This document shows, piece by piece, positions 32,576 through 44,010 of a stretch of 64,000 nt of DNA (the stretch's first letter is position 1; each line of letters opens with the position of its first letter). The stretch is taken from NCBI GenBank assembly GCA_017506865.1, contig JAFCMP010000528.1:248001-312000 (forward strand), written 5' to 3'. The DNA is from Tribonema minus (taxonomy: Eukaryota > Sar > Xanthophyceae > Tribonematales > Tribonemataceae). The translations under genes and the position numbers were made by a program. The notes beneath the pieces were generated by a model. It did not search any database. It worked only from the letters and a program-made list of their open reading frames with translations, and had not been told where the DNA came from.

Positions 32576-34160
32576 ATCAGCTGCACCATCACTTGCGATG
32601 CATTTCTTACTTTATGAATTCCAATCAGTGATGTAGATGATGTCAAGGCGAAGTGGCAGACTTCCAAGCACTAACCTAAAAGCGCACACCATCACAAGCA
32701 AGCAAGGCACCAAAGAGGCACTGGCCTATCACGCCCAGGGCGTCGCGCATGCCATCGAAACAGCCTGTGACACCGCTGCGCACTGGTCACCCGCAAAACA
32801 CGGGGTGTCATGCTGGGCCCTGAGCATTTTCACAGCCGTGCAATGGACTCCGCGCGATGCTCACGCATGACGTCGTCTCACAGGCTCGACCAGCTCCGCA
32901 AAGGGTCCGCCAGGTGCATGAGCACCAGCACCGGCAGGATCAGCAGCAGCCACCGACATTGCGGCAGCCGACTTCGAAGACAGGTTGCAGCCGTGCCGCT
33001 TTGGCCGCAGCCGTTGGCCTCGCTTGCAACGGCGTAGCCAGGGTCTCCCACAGGCTGTCGCAGGGACTGCGTGCGAAACACGAAAGCATATATAAGTTTC
33101 AATGCCAATGCAGGCTGACTACATACTGGATGCAGGATCCTCAACGAAGAAGGCGCAAACACATACTGTAGGTCTGGACATATACTACTTGTTGCTACAC
33201 ACGCAATCGGACACAAATGGCAAAAGTACACAAGCAACCATCTGCAACGAGTGTAGAAAAGAGTCACAACACCGATTCTACTTGAGGAAACCTGCCACAC
33301 AGCAGTGCCAGAAACTTGCATGGCCAACTGAAAGCAAATGTGTTGTGCGCCAGCTCGGCAGTAGCGACACACAAGGGCAATGTCCTGCAAGCTGCACTCA
33401 CCACATCTCACGCTGCTGCTGCTGCTGCTGCTGCGCGGTTTCCTGGATCGGACGGCTGTAGCAGCTGCAGCGCTACGCTTACCAGCGCTGCCTGCCTCCC
33501 CATCGTGGCGACCTCGTGCTCCTCTGCTCTGCTGCTGCTGCTGCTGGTTGTCAAGGCGTCCTGCTGCGGTCTCGGCAGGTTTTACGTTTAACACCGAACG
33601 GCACTTCTGCTGGTGTGGGCATTGCCACGTCTACAGACATCAACAACTCTGACTGCCTTCACACGGTCAATATGCTCTCTGCTGTTACGTCAGGGGTGTG
33701 TGGTCTGTGGGCCAACTGGCTCACAAACTTCAAGTCGCAGACAACTGCAACAAGAGGTGTGCTCTGAAGCTGTAGCATGAAGCACAGTGTCTTAGCCCCT
33801 TCACGAAGGGTCCCAACGCACGAGCCTTCATGACACTGGCAGCCACTGTGAGTACAGGCTGAGTACACAAAAGCCCCAGTCTGAGCTAAGGTATGGTAAG
33901 AAACGCTTGCGTAAAGTAACAAAAGCATAAAACCGCGTTTGCACGCTTGTGCAAGTAGCAGAGGTCACACACATCACTGGCAGAGCAATCTCTGCTTCAC
34001 ATAATGTTTGCACTCATTGAAAGTGCGTAACTGCAACAGCAGCACTGGTATCGACCATTTCATCAAGGATGCGCAGTAAGCGAACACGATCTCGAGGGCC
34101 TCGCTAAGGCTTACATGCAGATATCAATCACCTAAGCGCTGATGTGCTTTGGACTTGCTT
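32576..34160. other. No supported gene; CTG-rich patches
   Basis: CTG/CAG runs at 33412-33436 and 33528-33548. Open frames on both strands without domains. A plus-strand frame at about 32637-32870 reads smoothly but has no supporting splice sites. Confidence 0.3.
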
Positions 34161-34167
34161 ACTGTAC

Positions 34168-36810
34168 AGTTATGTGGCAGAAAACCTAAACAAGACTCGC
34201 AATGTTGACGTTCCTGCCCTGTTTGCCAATGCACAGAAAATGGTATGGGAGCAGTTCCAACAGGACCAGTGGATTGGCGGGCGGCGGTGCTCGCGGGACG
34301 TGTTGTACAAAGTCCGGCAGAAGCGTCACTCCGACTTTTCGACCCGCACAAGGCTCACCTGGCCACCGCAACGTGCAGTCTCAGGAAAGCTAAGATGCCA
34401 CTATAAGGTCAGCATTCAAACTTGCCTGCACCGTAGTACTCATCAACAACTTCGCTTGTCCTTCTGGATGTGGCCAAGACGGTCAGATTTACTGGTCACA
34501 CCATTGCTTAAGACCGTTGCATCACGGTGTGGAAGCCTGCTGTTGGCGTACTTGTGAAGGTCCAGCCATTGCAGTGTCATATTGACTAGCAGTTACACAT
34601 GTGTCACGGTTGCCTTACACGCAATCTACGTTATAACTTGCAGACGGGCGCTTAGCATCTTCCTGATTGTAATCTGTGGCTGTGCTAGTAGTGCCAGGTT
34701 CCTGCCTGCTTTCTCTACACTAGGTAGCACTGTCCTCGTGCACCACATCTGATGCACTTGCAGCCTGCACTTGAGACGGCCTACATGGAACTTAGAAGAT
34801 GGCTTTCAGTCTTGATGGCTGGTTCATCCCCATGTGCCTTGCGCTGTAAGGGTTGCTGCGTACAATCACAGTGGCTGTGTCACTGCGCGTCGTGCCAGAC
34901 GCCTGGGTCACGGTCCCCGTTGTGCATTTGCTAGCACTATGCCGTGAAATCACGGGGTATTTGAGATACTTTCTCTGTATCAGACACGGGTATCTCTTTG
35001 TGTCTATGTCACTGCGCGTCGTGCCAGACGCCTGGGTCCTCGTTGTGCATTTGGTAGCACTGTACCGTTAATCACAGGGTATAAGAGACTACCTCTGTAT
35101 CAGATACGAGTATCTTGTATGCCGTATAAGGTGTACCTGGTTCTTACAGCAATCTCGAAGGGAGTGTAGGCAAGACGCCGGGTTCGCTTTGTGTAAGGCA
35201 ATCATATAGATTACATGCAATGCTGTACAAGATACCCCTTTTTGATACGCCGTATAAGAAACCCCATTCTGAAGGGATCTGAAGACCGGCCTTGTTAAGG
35301 AACGGGGATTCTAATAACCTATTTACCGTACTTGTGCACCACATCTTGTCAGCCCTTGTTTCTGTGCCCACGTTGCATTGCGACTTTTGCAGCAACACAC
35401 GTGCATGCTTACATCTTGATTGCATACTGCTGCCACCCGCGTGCAGGAGGTGCTGCTGCAGCGCAGGGACTATGATCGTGCTGGTGCAGAGCGCGCGCAG
35501 ACACATCGCTCTTTGGATTCGGCTTTGGTGGTTGCATTCAATGGTGCTTACTTCGGAGCGGAGTGCCGACCTTTCATCAGGTTGGTTGTTGATTTTTGCA
35601 TCCATATTGCTGTTCTGAGTCAGTATGCGTACAGCTGAGCACTCATTCAAGTACCATGCATGCGGTACTTGTCTCGATTGTAAGCATGCGTTGCCAGCAT
35701 ACTATAGCACTAATTCCTGATTAGCATGCGGCGCCAGTAGCACTACTTCCTGATCAGTTCCTCTGCCTTTGGTGCTGCAGTCGATGGCGCTTCATTCGAG
35801 AGCGGAGTGCTGGCCTTTGATCATGTTGGTCGTTGATGTGTGATTCCATAATGTTCAGAGCCAGACTGAGTATGTGTATGGCTGAGCACGTCTGTCGGAC
35901 TGATGAGCAGGGTAACCTTTTCCGATTGTGCCAGTTTGCGGTGGCCTTCTCCCGGATCATAGTAGTAAGTACATGTGCATTGCTTGCATCGAACACTGAA
36001 ACAATGAGTGAATAAACTTCATGACCTTTTGTTGCATCCTCCTTGGCGTGTGAAGCACAGCGACGTGCCTCACTGTTTACCCGGTATGATCGTGTGTGCA
36101 AAGTTGAAGGTCTGACCGATCAAAAGCATGTACTACAGTAGTATGCGATGAGAGAAGAACCGTGAATTTGTGAGGAAATTAAACAAAAGCCTCAGGTATT
36201 TCGTGCATCAACTGTCAACCTGTGGCACGGACATGGAAGCTGTGGAACAAACATGGTTACTACAGGCACATGTCTTCTGCGATACTGTTGGGCAGGACTA
36301 GGTGCAATGCACTGCATGGCATGTGGTTATGAATAGTACCTTGGCACCTCGCGCACCACAGTGCTATGCTATCCTTGTCAAGCAGTCATAAGCACCGCAG
36401 TCACGGGGGCGCGCCACTTTGGATTTCAAGCAAAGCAACAGCTCGATGTGAACAGATCATGCACATGCTCTCTAATCATTGCATTACTGTTGTTTGCAAC
36501 AGGTTCACTGGGAGCGCCGCGCATTGTTCAGGGGCATCAGTCGGAGAACAATCCAGACTTCTACACTGGACAGCATCCCTTTAAGCCATGTATTGCAGAT
36601 GGCAGGCCTTGGGCAGACTCTGTTGATCTAGCCTCAGTGGAGCAGCTTGTCATTCCACACGTGCACTTTAGTAGTGACAGTGTCCGGGTCTGTAGCAAGT
36701 ACTTTAGCAAAAAGGGAGCCGCGGTGCCTCCCCTGGCTTCAGCCCGTCACGGCCTCTGCCCCTCATTGCAGGCACCGGCGCCACTGGCCTGCATGACACA
36801 AATCGAGTAG
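34168..36810 (+). CDS. Unrecognised multi-exon gene
   Basis: Four stretches read like exons. About 34168-34407 follows a GTACAG acceptor, encodes NVDVPALFANAQKMVWEQFQ and DQWIGGRRCSRDVLYKVRQK, and ends at a GTCAGC donor. About 35446-35591 encodes EVLLQRRDYDRAGAERAQTH and LVVAFNGAYFGAECRPFI before a GTTGGT site. About 35880-35965 encodes AEHVCRTDEQGNLFRLCQFA before GTAAGT. A last exon from about 36507 (ACAG acceptor) encodes GAPRIVQGHQSENNPDFYTG, WADSVDLASVEQLVIPHVHF and more, to a stop at 36810. I recognise no family, the phases between exons are not all proven, and some may be transposon remnants. Confidence 0.4.
34877..35130. repeat. Tandem duplication, 129-bp period, in an intron
   Basis: CACTGCGCGTCGTGCCAGAC occurs at 34881 and again at 35010, followed in both copies by GCCTGGGTC, GTTGTGCATTTG, TAGCACT and a CTCTGTATCAGA block. 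The second copy has a few small deletions. Confidence 0.8.
35518..35889. repeat. Diverged duplication of an exon-like segment
   Basis: About 35518-35643 and 35763-35889 share CTTTGGTG, CATTCAATGG/CAGTCGATGG, GAGCGGAGTGC, CCTTT-ATCA, GTTGGTTGTTGAT/GTTGGTCGTTGAT, ending GCTGAGCAC. The first copy overlaps the exon encoding AFNGAYFGAECRPFI; the second is too degraded to code the same peptide. Confidence 0.65.
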
Positions 36811-37325
36811 GTGTTGTAATCATTCAATGTGTTGCATGGTGTGCTTTGCCACATCTGCTGCTGCTCAATGTCTGTTGTTTGCATATTGCAGTTTTGTCTC
36901 ATATGAGCTACCTTGTCGGACATGCAACATGATGTGCTGCTGACTTGTCTTGTTGGGTGATGCGTGCGTTAGCTGGTGTTTCCTGTACTTGCATGCGTGT
37001 CATGTACTGCTTGTCCAAGAAGTTGCCAACGTGTGTAGGGTTGCCAATTGCATGTGCGTGAATGCATTGACAGGTTGCTGCTGGTCTATATGCGTGCGTT
37101 GACAGCTGGATTTGCTGTGAAGTGTATATCTGGCTTGCCCTGCACTCTGTGCTTGGCTTGCAATGGTGGGATGGTGATGCTTGTACTGGCAGTGTGGAAC
37201 AACCACCCAAAAAACAAAATCTCTTACTACTAATAGAAAAAACACAGCCAAAATGGCATTGCGGGCATTTTGGGCCTGGACCCCTAGAATATTTGGGATC
37301 CCTCATAAAAAATCTGCCGTGATGT

Positions 37326-37500
37326 TTGTGAGCGCTTGCCGTTGCTGCATTTCAGTGAGCGCTTGCCACTGCTGCATTTCAGTGAGCACTTGTGATTGCT
37401 GCATTGAGTAAACGCTTGCCGTTGCTGCACGTTGAGTAAACGCTTGCGTGTGCAGCATTGAGTGCAAGCTTGCCGTTGCTGCATTTGAGTGCATTGTTTC
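37326..37500. repeat. Minisatellite, about 27-bp unit, six to seven degenerate copies
   Basis: The unit approximates AGTGAGCGCTTGCC followed by GTTGCTGCATTTC. On the minus strand it encodes repeats of the type ALTEMQQRQ. Copies diverge toward the right end. Confidence 0.8.
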
Positions 37501-37699
37501 AAGTACAGTAAAACTTGAGTGTATGATTGCAGTGCTTGCTGTGCAACAGTTGAGTGTGTCGTCGCAGTGCTCGACGTGCCATAATCGACTCTGTGCTTGG
37601 TCACGAAAATTTTATACTAGTAACGTGCAGTGAAAAAGGGTTCAGCATCTAAGCAGGCATGGCGCCACTCGAGCAGGGCAGCTTCATCCTACATCTGCA

Positions 37700-38260
37700 C
37701 AACATCCTGACGACACGTCATCTGTATTTGCGGCAGTGTGCTCCGCATCTCGCAATACACGTAGAGCAGTTCATTCACTGCTCAAGCAATTAGAAAGGCA
37801 CGTGACAAGCTACCTACAGATGTCTTCAAAGACATGAATAGACTAATACAGACACAAAACCAACCTCATACATTTGCCATTGATGGTAGTAAGGTGCACG
37901 CTCACCCCTGTTTCACAGGCACGATCATAACTCTTGAACAAATGACAAGCCGGTCAGTAGACCAGCTGCAGCATATAAGGCCTATATGCATGCTGTCTTC
38001 GGTGCTTGATGTCAATAAGCGCACATGTTGTGACTCTTTGGTGTCTTCGTATTGTAATGAGCAAACATCAGCACTCTGGAACACTTCAAGATGACGCATC
38101 CGGGTGATGTGATGATTTTCAATAGAGGTTACTTCTCTAAAGCTCTCATAAACAGTGCATGTGATAACGGCCTGAAAGTAATCTTCAGGCTGAAGTGGTC
38201 AGTTCAGCCGGCTAAGTTTCTAATTGATGAGAATAAAAAAAACTTAAACTGATTCTGAAC
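37700..38260 (+). pseudogene. IS4-like DDE transposase remnant
   Basis: Three frames carry consecutive pieces of one protein: TSSVFAAVCSASRNTRRAVH; then DMNRLIQTQN with TFAIDGSKVHAHPCF and MLSSVLDVNKR; then MTHPGDVMIFNRGYFSKALI and NGLKVIFRLKWS. The order and the signatures IDGSK (first catalytic Asp) and PGDV...F-N-RGYF (normally DRGY, second Asp) fit IS4-family DDE transposases. The second Asp is Asn here and there are at least two frameshifts, so it is dead. A related fragment sits at 8.5-8.9 kb. IS4-like elements in eukaryotes are uncommon, though piggyBac is a distant relative. Confidence 0.6.
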
Positions 38261-38459
38261 GGCATACACAAGTTCACCTCTGCATTATACAACCACTATG
38301 CATGCAGGCATCCACATGCAAAGCTCAAGAGGCATGGAGGCTATTGATTATGTGGACACCAATGTATGCATGCGTGCTTTATAGTTGCAAGTGCGTGTGT
38401 GTGTGTGTCGGTGAGGTTAACTACACCTCACTGCTTCAGCATGCTGAGCGACTACTGCA

Positions 38460-40467
38460 TTAGTAGTCGCCGTTCTGCTCCGCCTCCTCTGCACTTTCAC
38501 CTGCATTTTCGGCCTCAAAGCGCCGAGCTTCAAACTCTGCATCGGCTGCGTCCTGTGCAGCCTGCTGACGCTCTACTACAGCGTCACCATCATAGGACAT
38601 ATCGCCGGCGCGAATACGCTCCTTTCGCGTGTAGGCGTCCTCTCCCTCCTCTACTGGAGTGAGGATTGCGGTTTCAGTGTCGTAGTCATACACGTACGTG
38701 AAGTCGTGAGCCCTGCACGCTCGCCAGAGCGTGCGCCTGGACCTCTTCAGCTGCGCCTGAATCTCGCTGTACGCTGCCGCATTGCCCGCCAGCTCCCCCT
38801 TGAACGCCGCCATGATCCCACGCTTCCGCTGCACCTCCGGCTCCAGCTTCTTGATCTCTTCGACGAGGCGAAGATGCTCAGCTTGGCATGCCTCCAGCTT
38901 GCGCTGCTGCTCGTCAACTTCCTCCTCCGTGCGCTGCAGCGCAATGTTCTGCAACCCAGCAGCCAGCTGCGCCTGAGTGAAACCCATCTCATGCGACACA
39001 TCCTCAATGGAGAGCACGGCGCCAGCAGGAGCCTCAGGCTGGTTGACAACCGCCTCCGCCGCCTCGATCATGAGCAGCTGCTGATGCGCCTTTGCCGCCT
39101 CCGCCGCCTCCGCTGCCGCGATCATGAGCAGCTGCTGTTGCGCCTGCTCCTCACGCTGCATGGCGGCCATCAGCTTTGGGCACGCTGCAACGCCGCTGAG
39201 CAAACGCACCGATGCTTGAAGAGTGTTGGTGACAGTGGGCCACGGCACGAAGACGTCGGTGGTGGTGACGACGTACGGAAAAGGTGAAACAACGTTAAAC
39301 TCATCCACCCATGACCCTGTACTCGCCGGTGCAGGGCACTTGCCCTTGTTTTCGAGGTACACGTCGGCGTCCTCGATGACGGAACGGTGGTAGGGTCACT
39401 TTGGCAGCTCAAGGCTGGTCAAGTACTTCTTGATGTTGTTGCTGTTGGCGCGTGTCTTGGTCTCGATGTACAGGATGTAAAACGGTACTCCAAACGGGTT
39501 GTGCTCCGGCACGACAGCGGCGTCGATGGTGTCCCCAATCAGAAAAGCTGAATCGCGCAGACCAGAGCTGACTGCACCGACGTCGTTGAGGGGCGAGTCC
39601 ATACTGTAAGGGGATATGAGCGACAGCGGGGGTTCGCCTTTGGCCCGCGCGCCGATACATCTCCTCGTGCTCTTCCCTCCGCCGGAGGTGCAGCGGGAAC
39701 TTGATGAGCAGGACATAGCCGTTTCAGTGCCCCTGCAACAAGTGTGCACAAAAAGGATACACGCGGAATCAATGAGCACAAACACAAAAGCAGCACACTT
39801 CGCCCAACACAACAGCATTAGCTACTTTACTTACTTGACTCTTAAATGGACCCACTCGTGCAGATCGGACTACTATGTGTGCACAATAAGGATACACGCG
39901 GGACCCGGTGTGAAACGAGCACAAACACAAAAGCAGCACACAGCACACCTTCGCCCAACACAACAGCAACAACTATTTTACTGACCTTGGCAGCCCCTGA
40001 TGCGCGATGGCGATCCATGCCGGCAGAGGGTTGTACCTGGCTGCTAGCACGGGCTGCGGCCGATGGCGATGGTGCTCCTTGTGCAGGAGGGTTAGCCACG
40101 GCGTCAAACTGCATTGGTGTCAGCACCCCCGCAGCCGTGAAGATGATGGCGGGGGCGTCGGGCAAGAGCTGCGAAACTGCTGTAGGACCTAATCGAGACG
40201 AGCAGCGATGGCTCGCTGCTTCTCTAGCCTCACGAAGATGAACGGGGCATCAGCCTCTGCGTCGAACATCCACACAGCATCCTTCGTGTTCTCCACCGTG
40301 CAAGCCGCAGTGGTGATGCGTGTGTACACCTCCTGGGTGGGATAGTCGCTGCTGCTGCGATCCTTGTTGAGGGCTTGGATCCAGTAGGCTGTTGCCTGCC
40401 CGCGGGACGCCGCCATGGCTGTTGTTGTGGGCGTTCTCTGCTGCTGGTTTACCCGTCGTGACCCCAT
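38460..40467 (-). pseudogene. Decayed coiled-coil protein gene, two exons
   Basis: Exon 1 (40467 to about 39985) starts MGSRRVNQQQ and encodes AYWIQALNKDRSSSDYPTQE and VWMFDAEADAPFIFVRLEKQ. It slips frame near 40185 into LGPTAVSQLLPDAPAIIFTA and reaches an AAG|GTCAGT donor. Exon 2 (39737-38460) begins in a frame encoding NGYVLLIKFPLHLRRREEHE, slips near 39640 to SAFLIGDTIDAAVVPEHNPF and YILYIETKTRANSNNIKKYL, meets an in-frame TGA at 39396-39398, and stays open for a further 300 codons to 38460. The last part is a long charged coiled coil (QRTEEEVDEQQRKLEACQAE and following) with a repeated QQQLLMI..AEA block, then an acidic tail. At least two frameshifts and one stop make this a pseudogene. 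Function unknown; possibly a transposon or virus-like accessory protein. Confidence 0.55.
39743..39984. repeat. Tandem duplication filling the intron of the decayed gene
   Basis: GTGTGCACAA-AAGGATACACGCGG, GAGCACAAACACAAAAGCAG and CTTCGCCCAACACAACAGCA occur twice, about 134 bp apart. Each copy carries its own donor-like site on the minus strand (GTAAGT near 39833, GTCAGT near 39981), so the intron appears to have duplicated with its splice signals. Confidence 0.75.
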
Positions 40468-40477
40468 CTCATGCGTT

Positions 40478-40670
40478 CAGATACATACATACACAATACA
40501 TACATAATACATACATACGGATCTATATTTTACTTCAAGAAATATATATCTTACGTGAACAAGAGCTTATGTGTATTACTTGCATCTGTGTTCTATAGCT
40601 AGCATACCTAGACCTATGCTCATTGCATATGTATGTATTATGTATGTAGTATGTATGTATGTATGCATTA
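40478..40670. repeat. ATAC / GTAT microsatellites in inverted orientation
   Basis: ATACATAC-type repeats at about 40482-40520 are followed at about 40628-40665 by GTATGTAT-type repeats, so the two can pair into a hairpin with a loop of about 110 bp. Confidence 0.8.
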
Positions 40671-40725
40671 TGCATGTACTCATGAGTACATATTCTCGCA
40701 TTAAAAAGTCAGCCACACACATGCA

Positions 40726-40912
40726 ACGGTTGTTGTGATACACACCTGGAGTTGTGCTCCTGAGGCTCATAACAACACAAGTGTTAAAAAGGGTCAGGGT
40801 AAGGGTTAGGGTTACTCAACATGTTGTTGACCCCGTAGGTTGTTGTGACACACACATGAAGTTGTGCTCCCAAAGCTCATAATAATAAAAAGTTTGTATT
40901 AAAAAGGGCCGC
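40726..40912. repeat. Direct repeat flanking a telomere-like tract
   Basis: GTTGTTGTGA-ACACAC, AGTTGTGCTCC, GCTCATAA and TTAAAAAGGG occur at 40726-40792 and again at 40838-40908. Between them at 40791-40814 is GGGTCAGGGTAAGGGTTAGG continuing as GTTA, a degenerate interstitial telomeric repeat. Confidence 0.75.
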
Positions 40913-40984
40913 GAGGAAGGCCGGCTGTGTGTGTGGGAACCGCGGAGAATCTGTGGGCTGCTCTGTTTAAACAGAGCCATGTCC

Positions 40985-41360
40985 GAGTAGCGCCAATACC
41001 GGGCGCTGTCACGGTGCAGCCAAGCATGTGTGCACCACGCACACTCTGACACTCTCTGCGAGCTCCTGCAGTACGCTAGCGACCTGCTCACCGCCGCAAT
41101 TATCTGTTTCTTGTTGTGCGGCTTTGCGCTTCATCTGTGCCCCCCTACCCCCTGTGCGCAGCGCTGAGGCATCGCCAGGTCCTCGACGAATCGGCATGCC
41201 CGAGTCCCCAATCGTCCGTACGACTCCTGCATGAAGGGGATAAACACCCATGATGAGCTCAGCGCGCCATCGTGGTGATCAATTGTCTCCTTCTCCCTCA
41301 CCTCCGCTGTGTGCCCATCCGTGGTGGCCGCTTTGGCCTTGCCCGCGAGGTATTATATAT
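40985..41360 (-). pseudogene. 3' fragment of a relative of the REL-type retrotransposon
   Basis: The minus strand encodes SSWVFIPFMQESYGRLGTRA, closely matching SSWAFVPFVQESYGRLGKQT near the C-terminus of the full-length element at 0.2-4.2 kb. A frame slip follows and then GGAQMKRKAAQQE, EQVASVLQELAESVRVCV. Only the last 120 or so residues are represented, so the copy is 5'-truncated, as is common for target-primed insertions. Confidence 0.7.
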
Positions 41361-42990
41361 GGAAACGTACTAGCAGTGCGTAAGGCTCTCAGTTATCTAG
41401 CTGTAGGCTGTCAGTAGTCAAAACGACGGTTGCTGGGCCACAAGTAGCCCACAAAAGACCGATATACGGGCAGGGTGCCACATTTAGGTGTTCGCATGTC
41501 ATTTGCATCAATATTTGCTCATCATCCTTGGTGTCTAGTGCAATAAAAGCCAACAAGCTCCCAAGAGTTGCCAGAACGCAAGCTCAGCATGATATTTATG
41601 TAGGTGAAGTCACGTTAAACTTGCCCAAAACTCACTCATAGAAGACATCTTCTATGTGCCACACATGTTAAGAACCAGGGACAAGAGTCACCATGCGCTT
41701 CTTCTGTGGTCATTGCCCACAGGAGGCCCTAGCGGTTTTTTTAATGACCACTTTTTTTTTGCGTGGGCAGCCCATGATGTTTTTTGCCACTGGCGTGGTC
41801 GACCATCCTGGGTTCTCTGTCTAACCCAGCTAGACTGCCTCATATGAAACTATAAGGTAAGGAGGAAACCCCTGAACTCTGAGTGCCGCCAAAGCAGTTT
41901 GCAAATGATCATGCTCACTGGTGTTGTGATTTACAAGCTTTCGCGCTTGTACATGAGAGTCAAAGGATTGGTAGCGTGGTCATCACTCTCTCTGTGCTGT
42001 ACTGGCGAATGATGAAAAGTGGTGAATTCTGAGTGCCTATGTGGATTGCACAACGATAGTCATGATTGAATGAAATAGAACAACGTATTACCATACGGCG
42101 GGAGACTCGCTCATTCGGTAGGGCCGCATGCCCATGCTGCAGTCACCTTGCGTGTGTGTCTGCAATATCATTCAAGTTGACGGTGTCGCACGAGGCGCAT
42201 CACTGGTGGTTCTAAAGCTTTGTTGGAGAGTGTTATCTAGACTTGCCTATGCAGCCCGTGAAGTGCTTTGACGGAGCTCGTGCTGCAGCACGTCGTTGCA
42301 TTAGAGAACAATCTGTGCAGCCTTCATGCGCCAGCATTGTTCTTCAAAGTTCAAGGTCAGGCTGCATGCATGCAATGCGCGGCGGTGCAGTGCAGTGCCG
42401 TGCGCACCTACGCCGATTGTGCAAATGAAGCGCGTGCAAAGGTCAATGACAAGTTGCTTGGTGATGTTTCCGTGTGTGATACCTCATGATGACACAGTAC
42501 TTCTTCCAAGTCAAGAAACAAGAGTTATAAAAAAGGTGGACTCAGCACAGTTGTCAACAGGTCTTTGACAGACCTGATGCACAGCACTTTTCATGTTCAT
42601 TGTGCCCCACGCAGGTGGCCAAGGAGGATCGCGTTCCACCGGGCGCTGAGAAGTCAACAGCTGCGTGGAGCCTGCGGTTGAGAACCGCAGGGCCTGCGTA
42701 CTACTAGCAGCATAGCCGCCACATACAAGCATGTGCACACATACCCTGCGCCAAAGTTCACATTTTCCACGTTGCTATCTTTGCTCATGCCTGTGTGATT
42801 ATGCTGCAATTCTGCTGCCAAAACAAGGCAAATGCCTGCAAGCTACTTGTCCAAGAGACGTTCTGCGCACAAACAAAATGGAATTTTTGCAAGCGTGAGC
42901 AAAATCGCACATGCTATGTGCAAAATGCGCTATTTTGCGCCTGCATAGTATGTGCTGGTTTTTGTGCAAGAACTGACCACCCCGTTTTCC
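41361..42990. other. No supported gene
   Basis: AT-richer, short ORFs only. A smooth plus-strand peptide at about 41656-41847 (RDKSHHALLLWSLPTGGPSG) has no partner exons. No repeat of note. Confidence 0.35.
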
Positions 42991-42999
42991 TGACGTGCC

Positions 43000-43740
43000 A
43001 CCTGTGCAGTACGTAGCGAGCGAGGACGCATGAGTAGCAAGCGGCGATCTGGCATCTGTGTGCTAACAATACTGACACCTAGCAACAGCGAGCGAAGAGA
43101 GTGAGAGAAACACTTCCACATGACCGCAACCGTAGTTTGATTCACGTCGGGCACAAGAGTGTTTCTGAGTAGCCGGACGCCCACCACATGCGCCCCTGAC
43201 ACTGTACCCCCGAGGCCTTCAGCCACGAGCTTGACTTTGTCCAAGAAGCTTCTGAGCCCTCCACGCATCAGCATGTGCCTGAATGTGCTCTGCAACCTTT
43301 CATACATGTCACATTCGTCAGCTTCGGCAGCGACAAGCATCTGCTGAAGCGCCAGTTTGCGAGTTACACTTGTGTCGCGCCTCTCGCATCGCGCCCACCT
43401 CGTCAAAGTCGTCGGTGACAACGGCGCAGAACACCCCGAGCTCACAAAGCTCTACGAGTATCTTCTCATGATGCCCCAGGCCGTCACCTCGATCGTCATC
43501 TTCCGGATCCTTCAGCAGTCGCGGCAGCGCGTCGCTCAATCTTTGCGCCTCCACTGCAGGTTGTCCTCATAAAAAGTCAGACGCGCCTCCTCTTTGTCCA
43601 GCGTGGCCATGCCCTCCTTCAGCGCCTCCTTCCGCCGCTCCGGGGTCTCCTCCACATCGCGCTTGCCCTCGAGCTCATCGCGAAGTTTCGCCTTGCTGGA
43701 GCGCAGCTCGGTCTCTTTCTGGCGGCGCCGTCAGAGCTCT
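43000..43740 (-). pseudogene. Decayed coiled-coil gene fragment
   Basis: Consecutive minus-strand pieces in different frames: RRRQKETELRSSKAKLRDEL and RRKEALKEGMATLDKEEARL; then EAQRLSDALPRLLKDPEDDD and KILVELCELGVFCAVVTDDF; then LALQQMLVAAEADECDMYER and RSFLDKVKLVAEGLGGTVSG. At least two frame changes lack splice signals. The first part is a charged coiled coil like that at 38.5 kb, but I see no shared sequence. Family unknown. Confidence 0.45.
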
Positions 43741-43834
43741 GAAGGAAGAGGGTGGGTCGTGTCGCGAGTGAGCGAGTCAGCGCGGTCGGCGGGCCGCTGC
43801 GCGAAGCCGCGCCACAGCAGCTGCGACTGACAAG

Positions 43835-44010
43835 GTGCTGCGATTGCTACAGTGCTGCAAATATCGGCCGTGCTGCAGATGCTGCAATTGACACGGTGCT
43901 GCGAACGCCACGTGTCGGCCATGCTACAGATGCTGCCAATGCTACTGTGCTGTAAGTGTTGGCTATGCTGCAAGTTCTGCAAGCGCTGGCTACGCTGCAA
44001 GTTTGGCTGT
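43835..44010. repeat. Degenerate minisatellite of GCTGCAAATGCT-like units
   Basis: GTGCTGC/ATGCTGC words recur every 12-30 bp with interspersed GGC-ATGCT and TTGGC-ATGCTGCAA. The period is irregular and copies are diverged. Confidence 0.6.

Noticed and set aside
39396-39398. Selenocysteine recoding of TGA
   Set aside because: The same gene has frame slips and a second TGA, and no Cys-like redox context, so decay is simpler.
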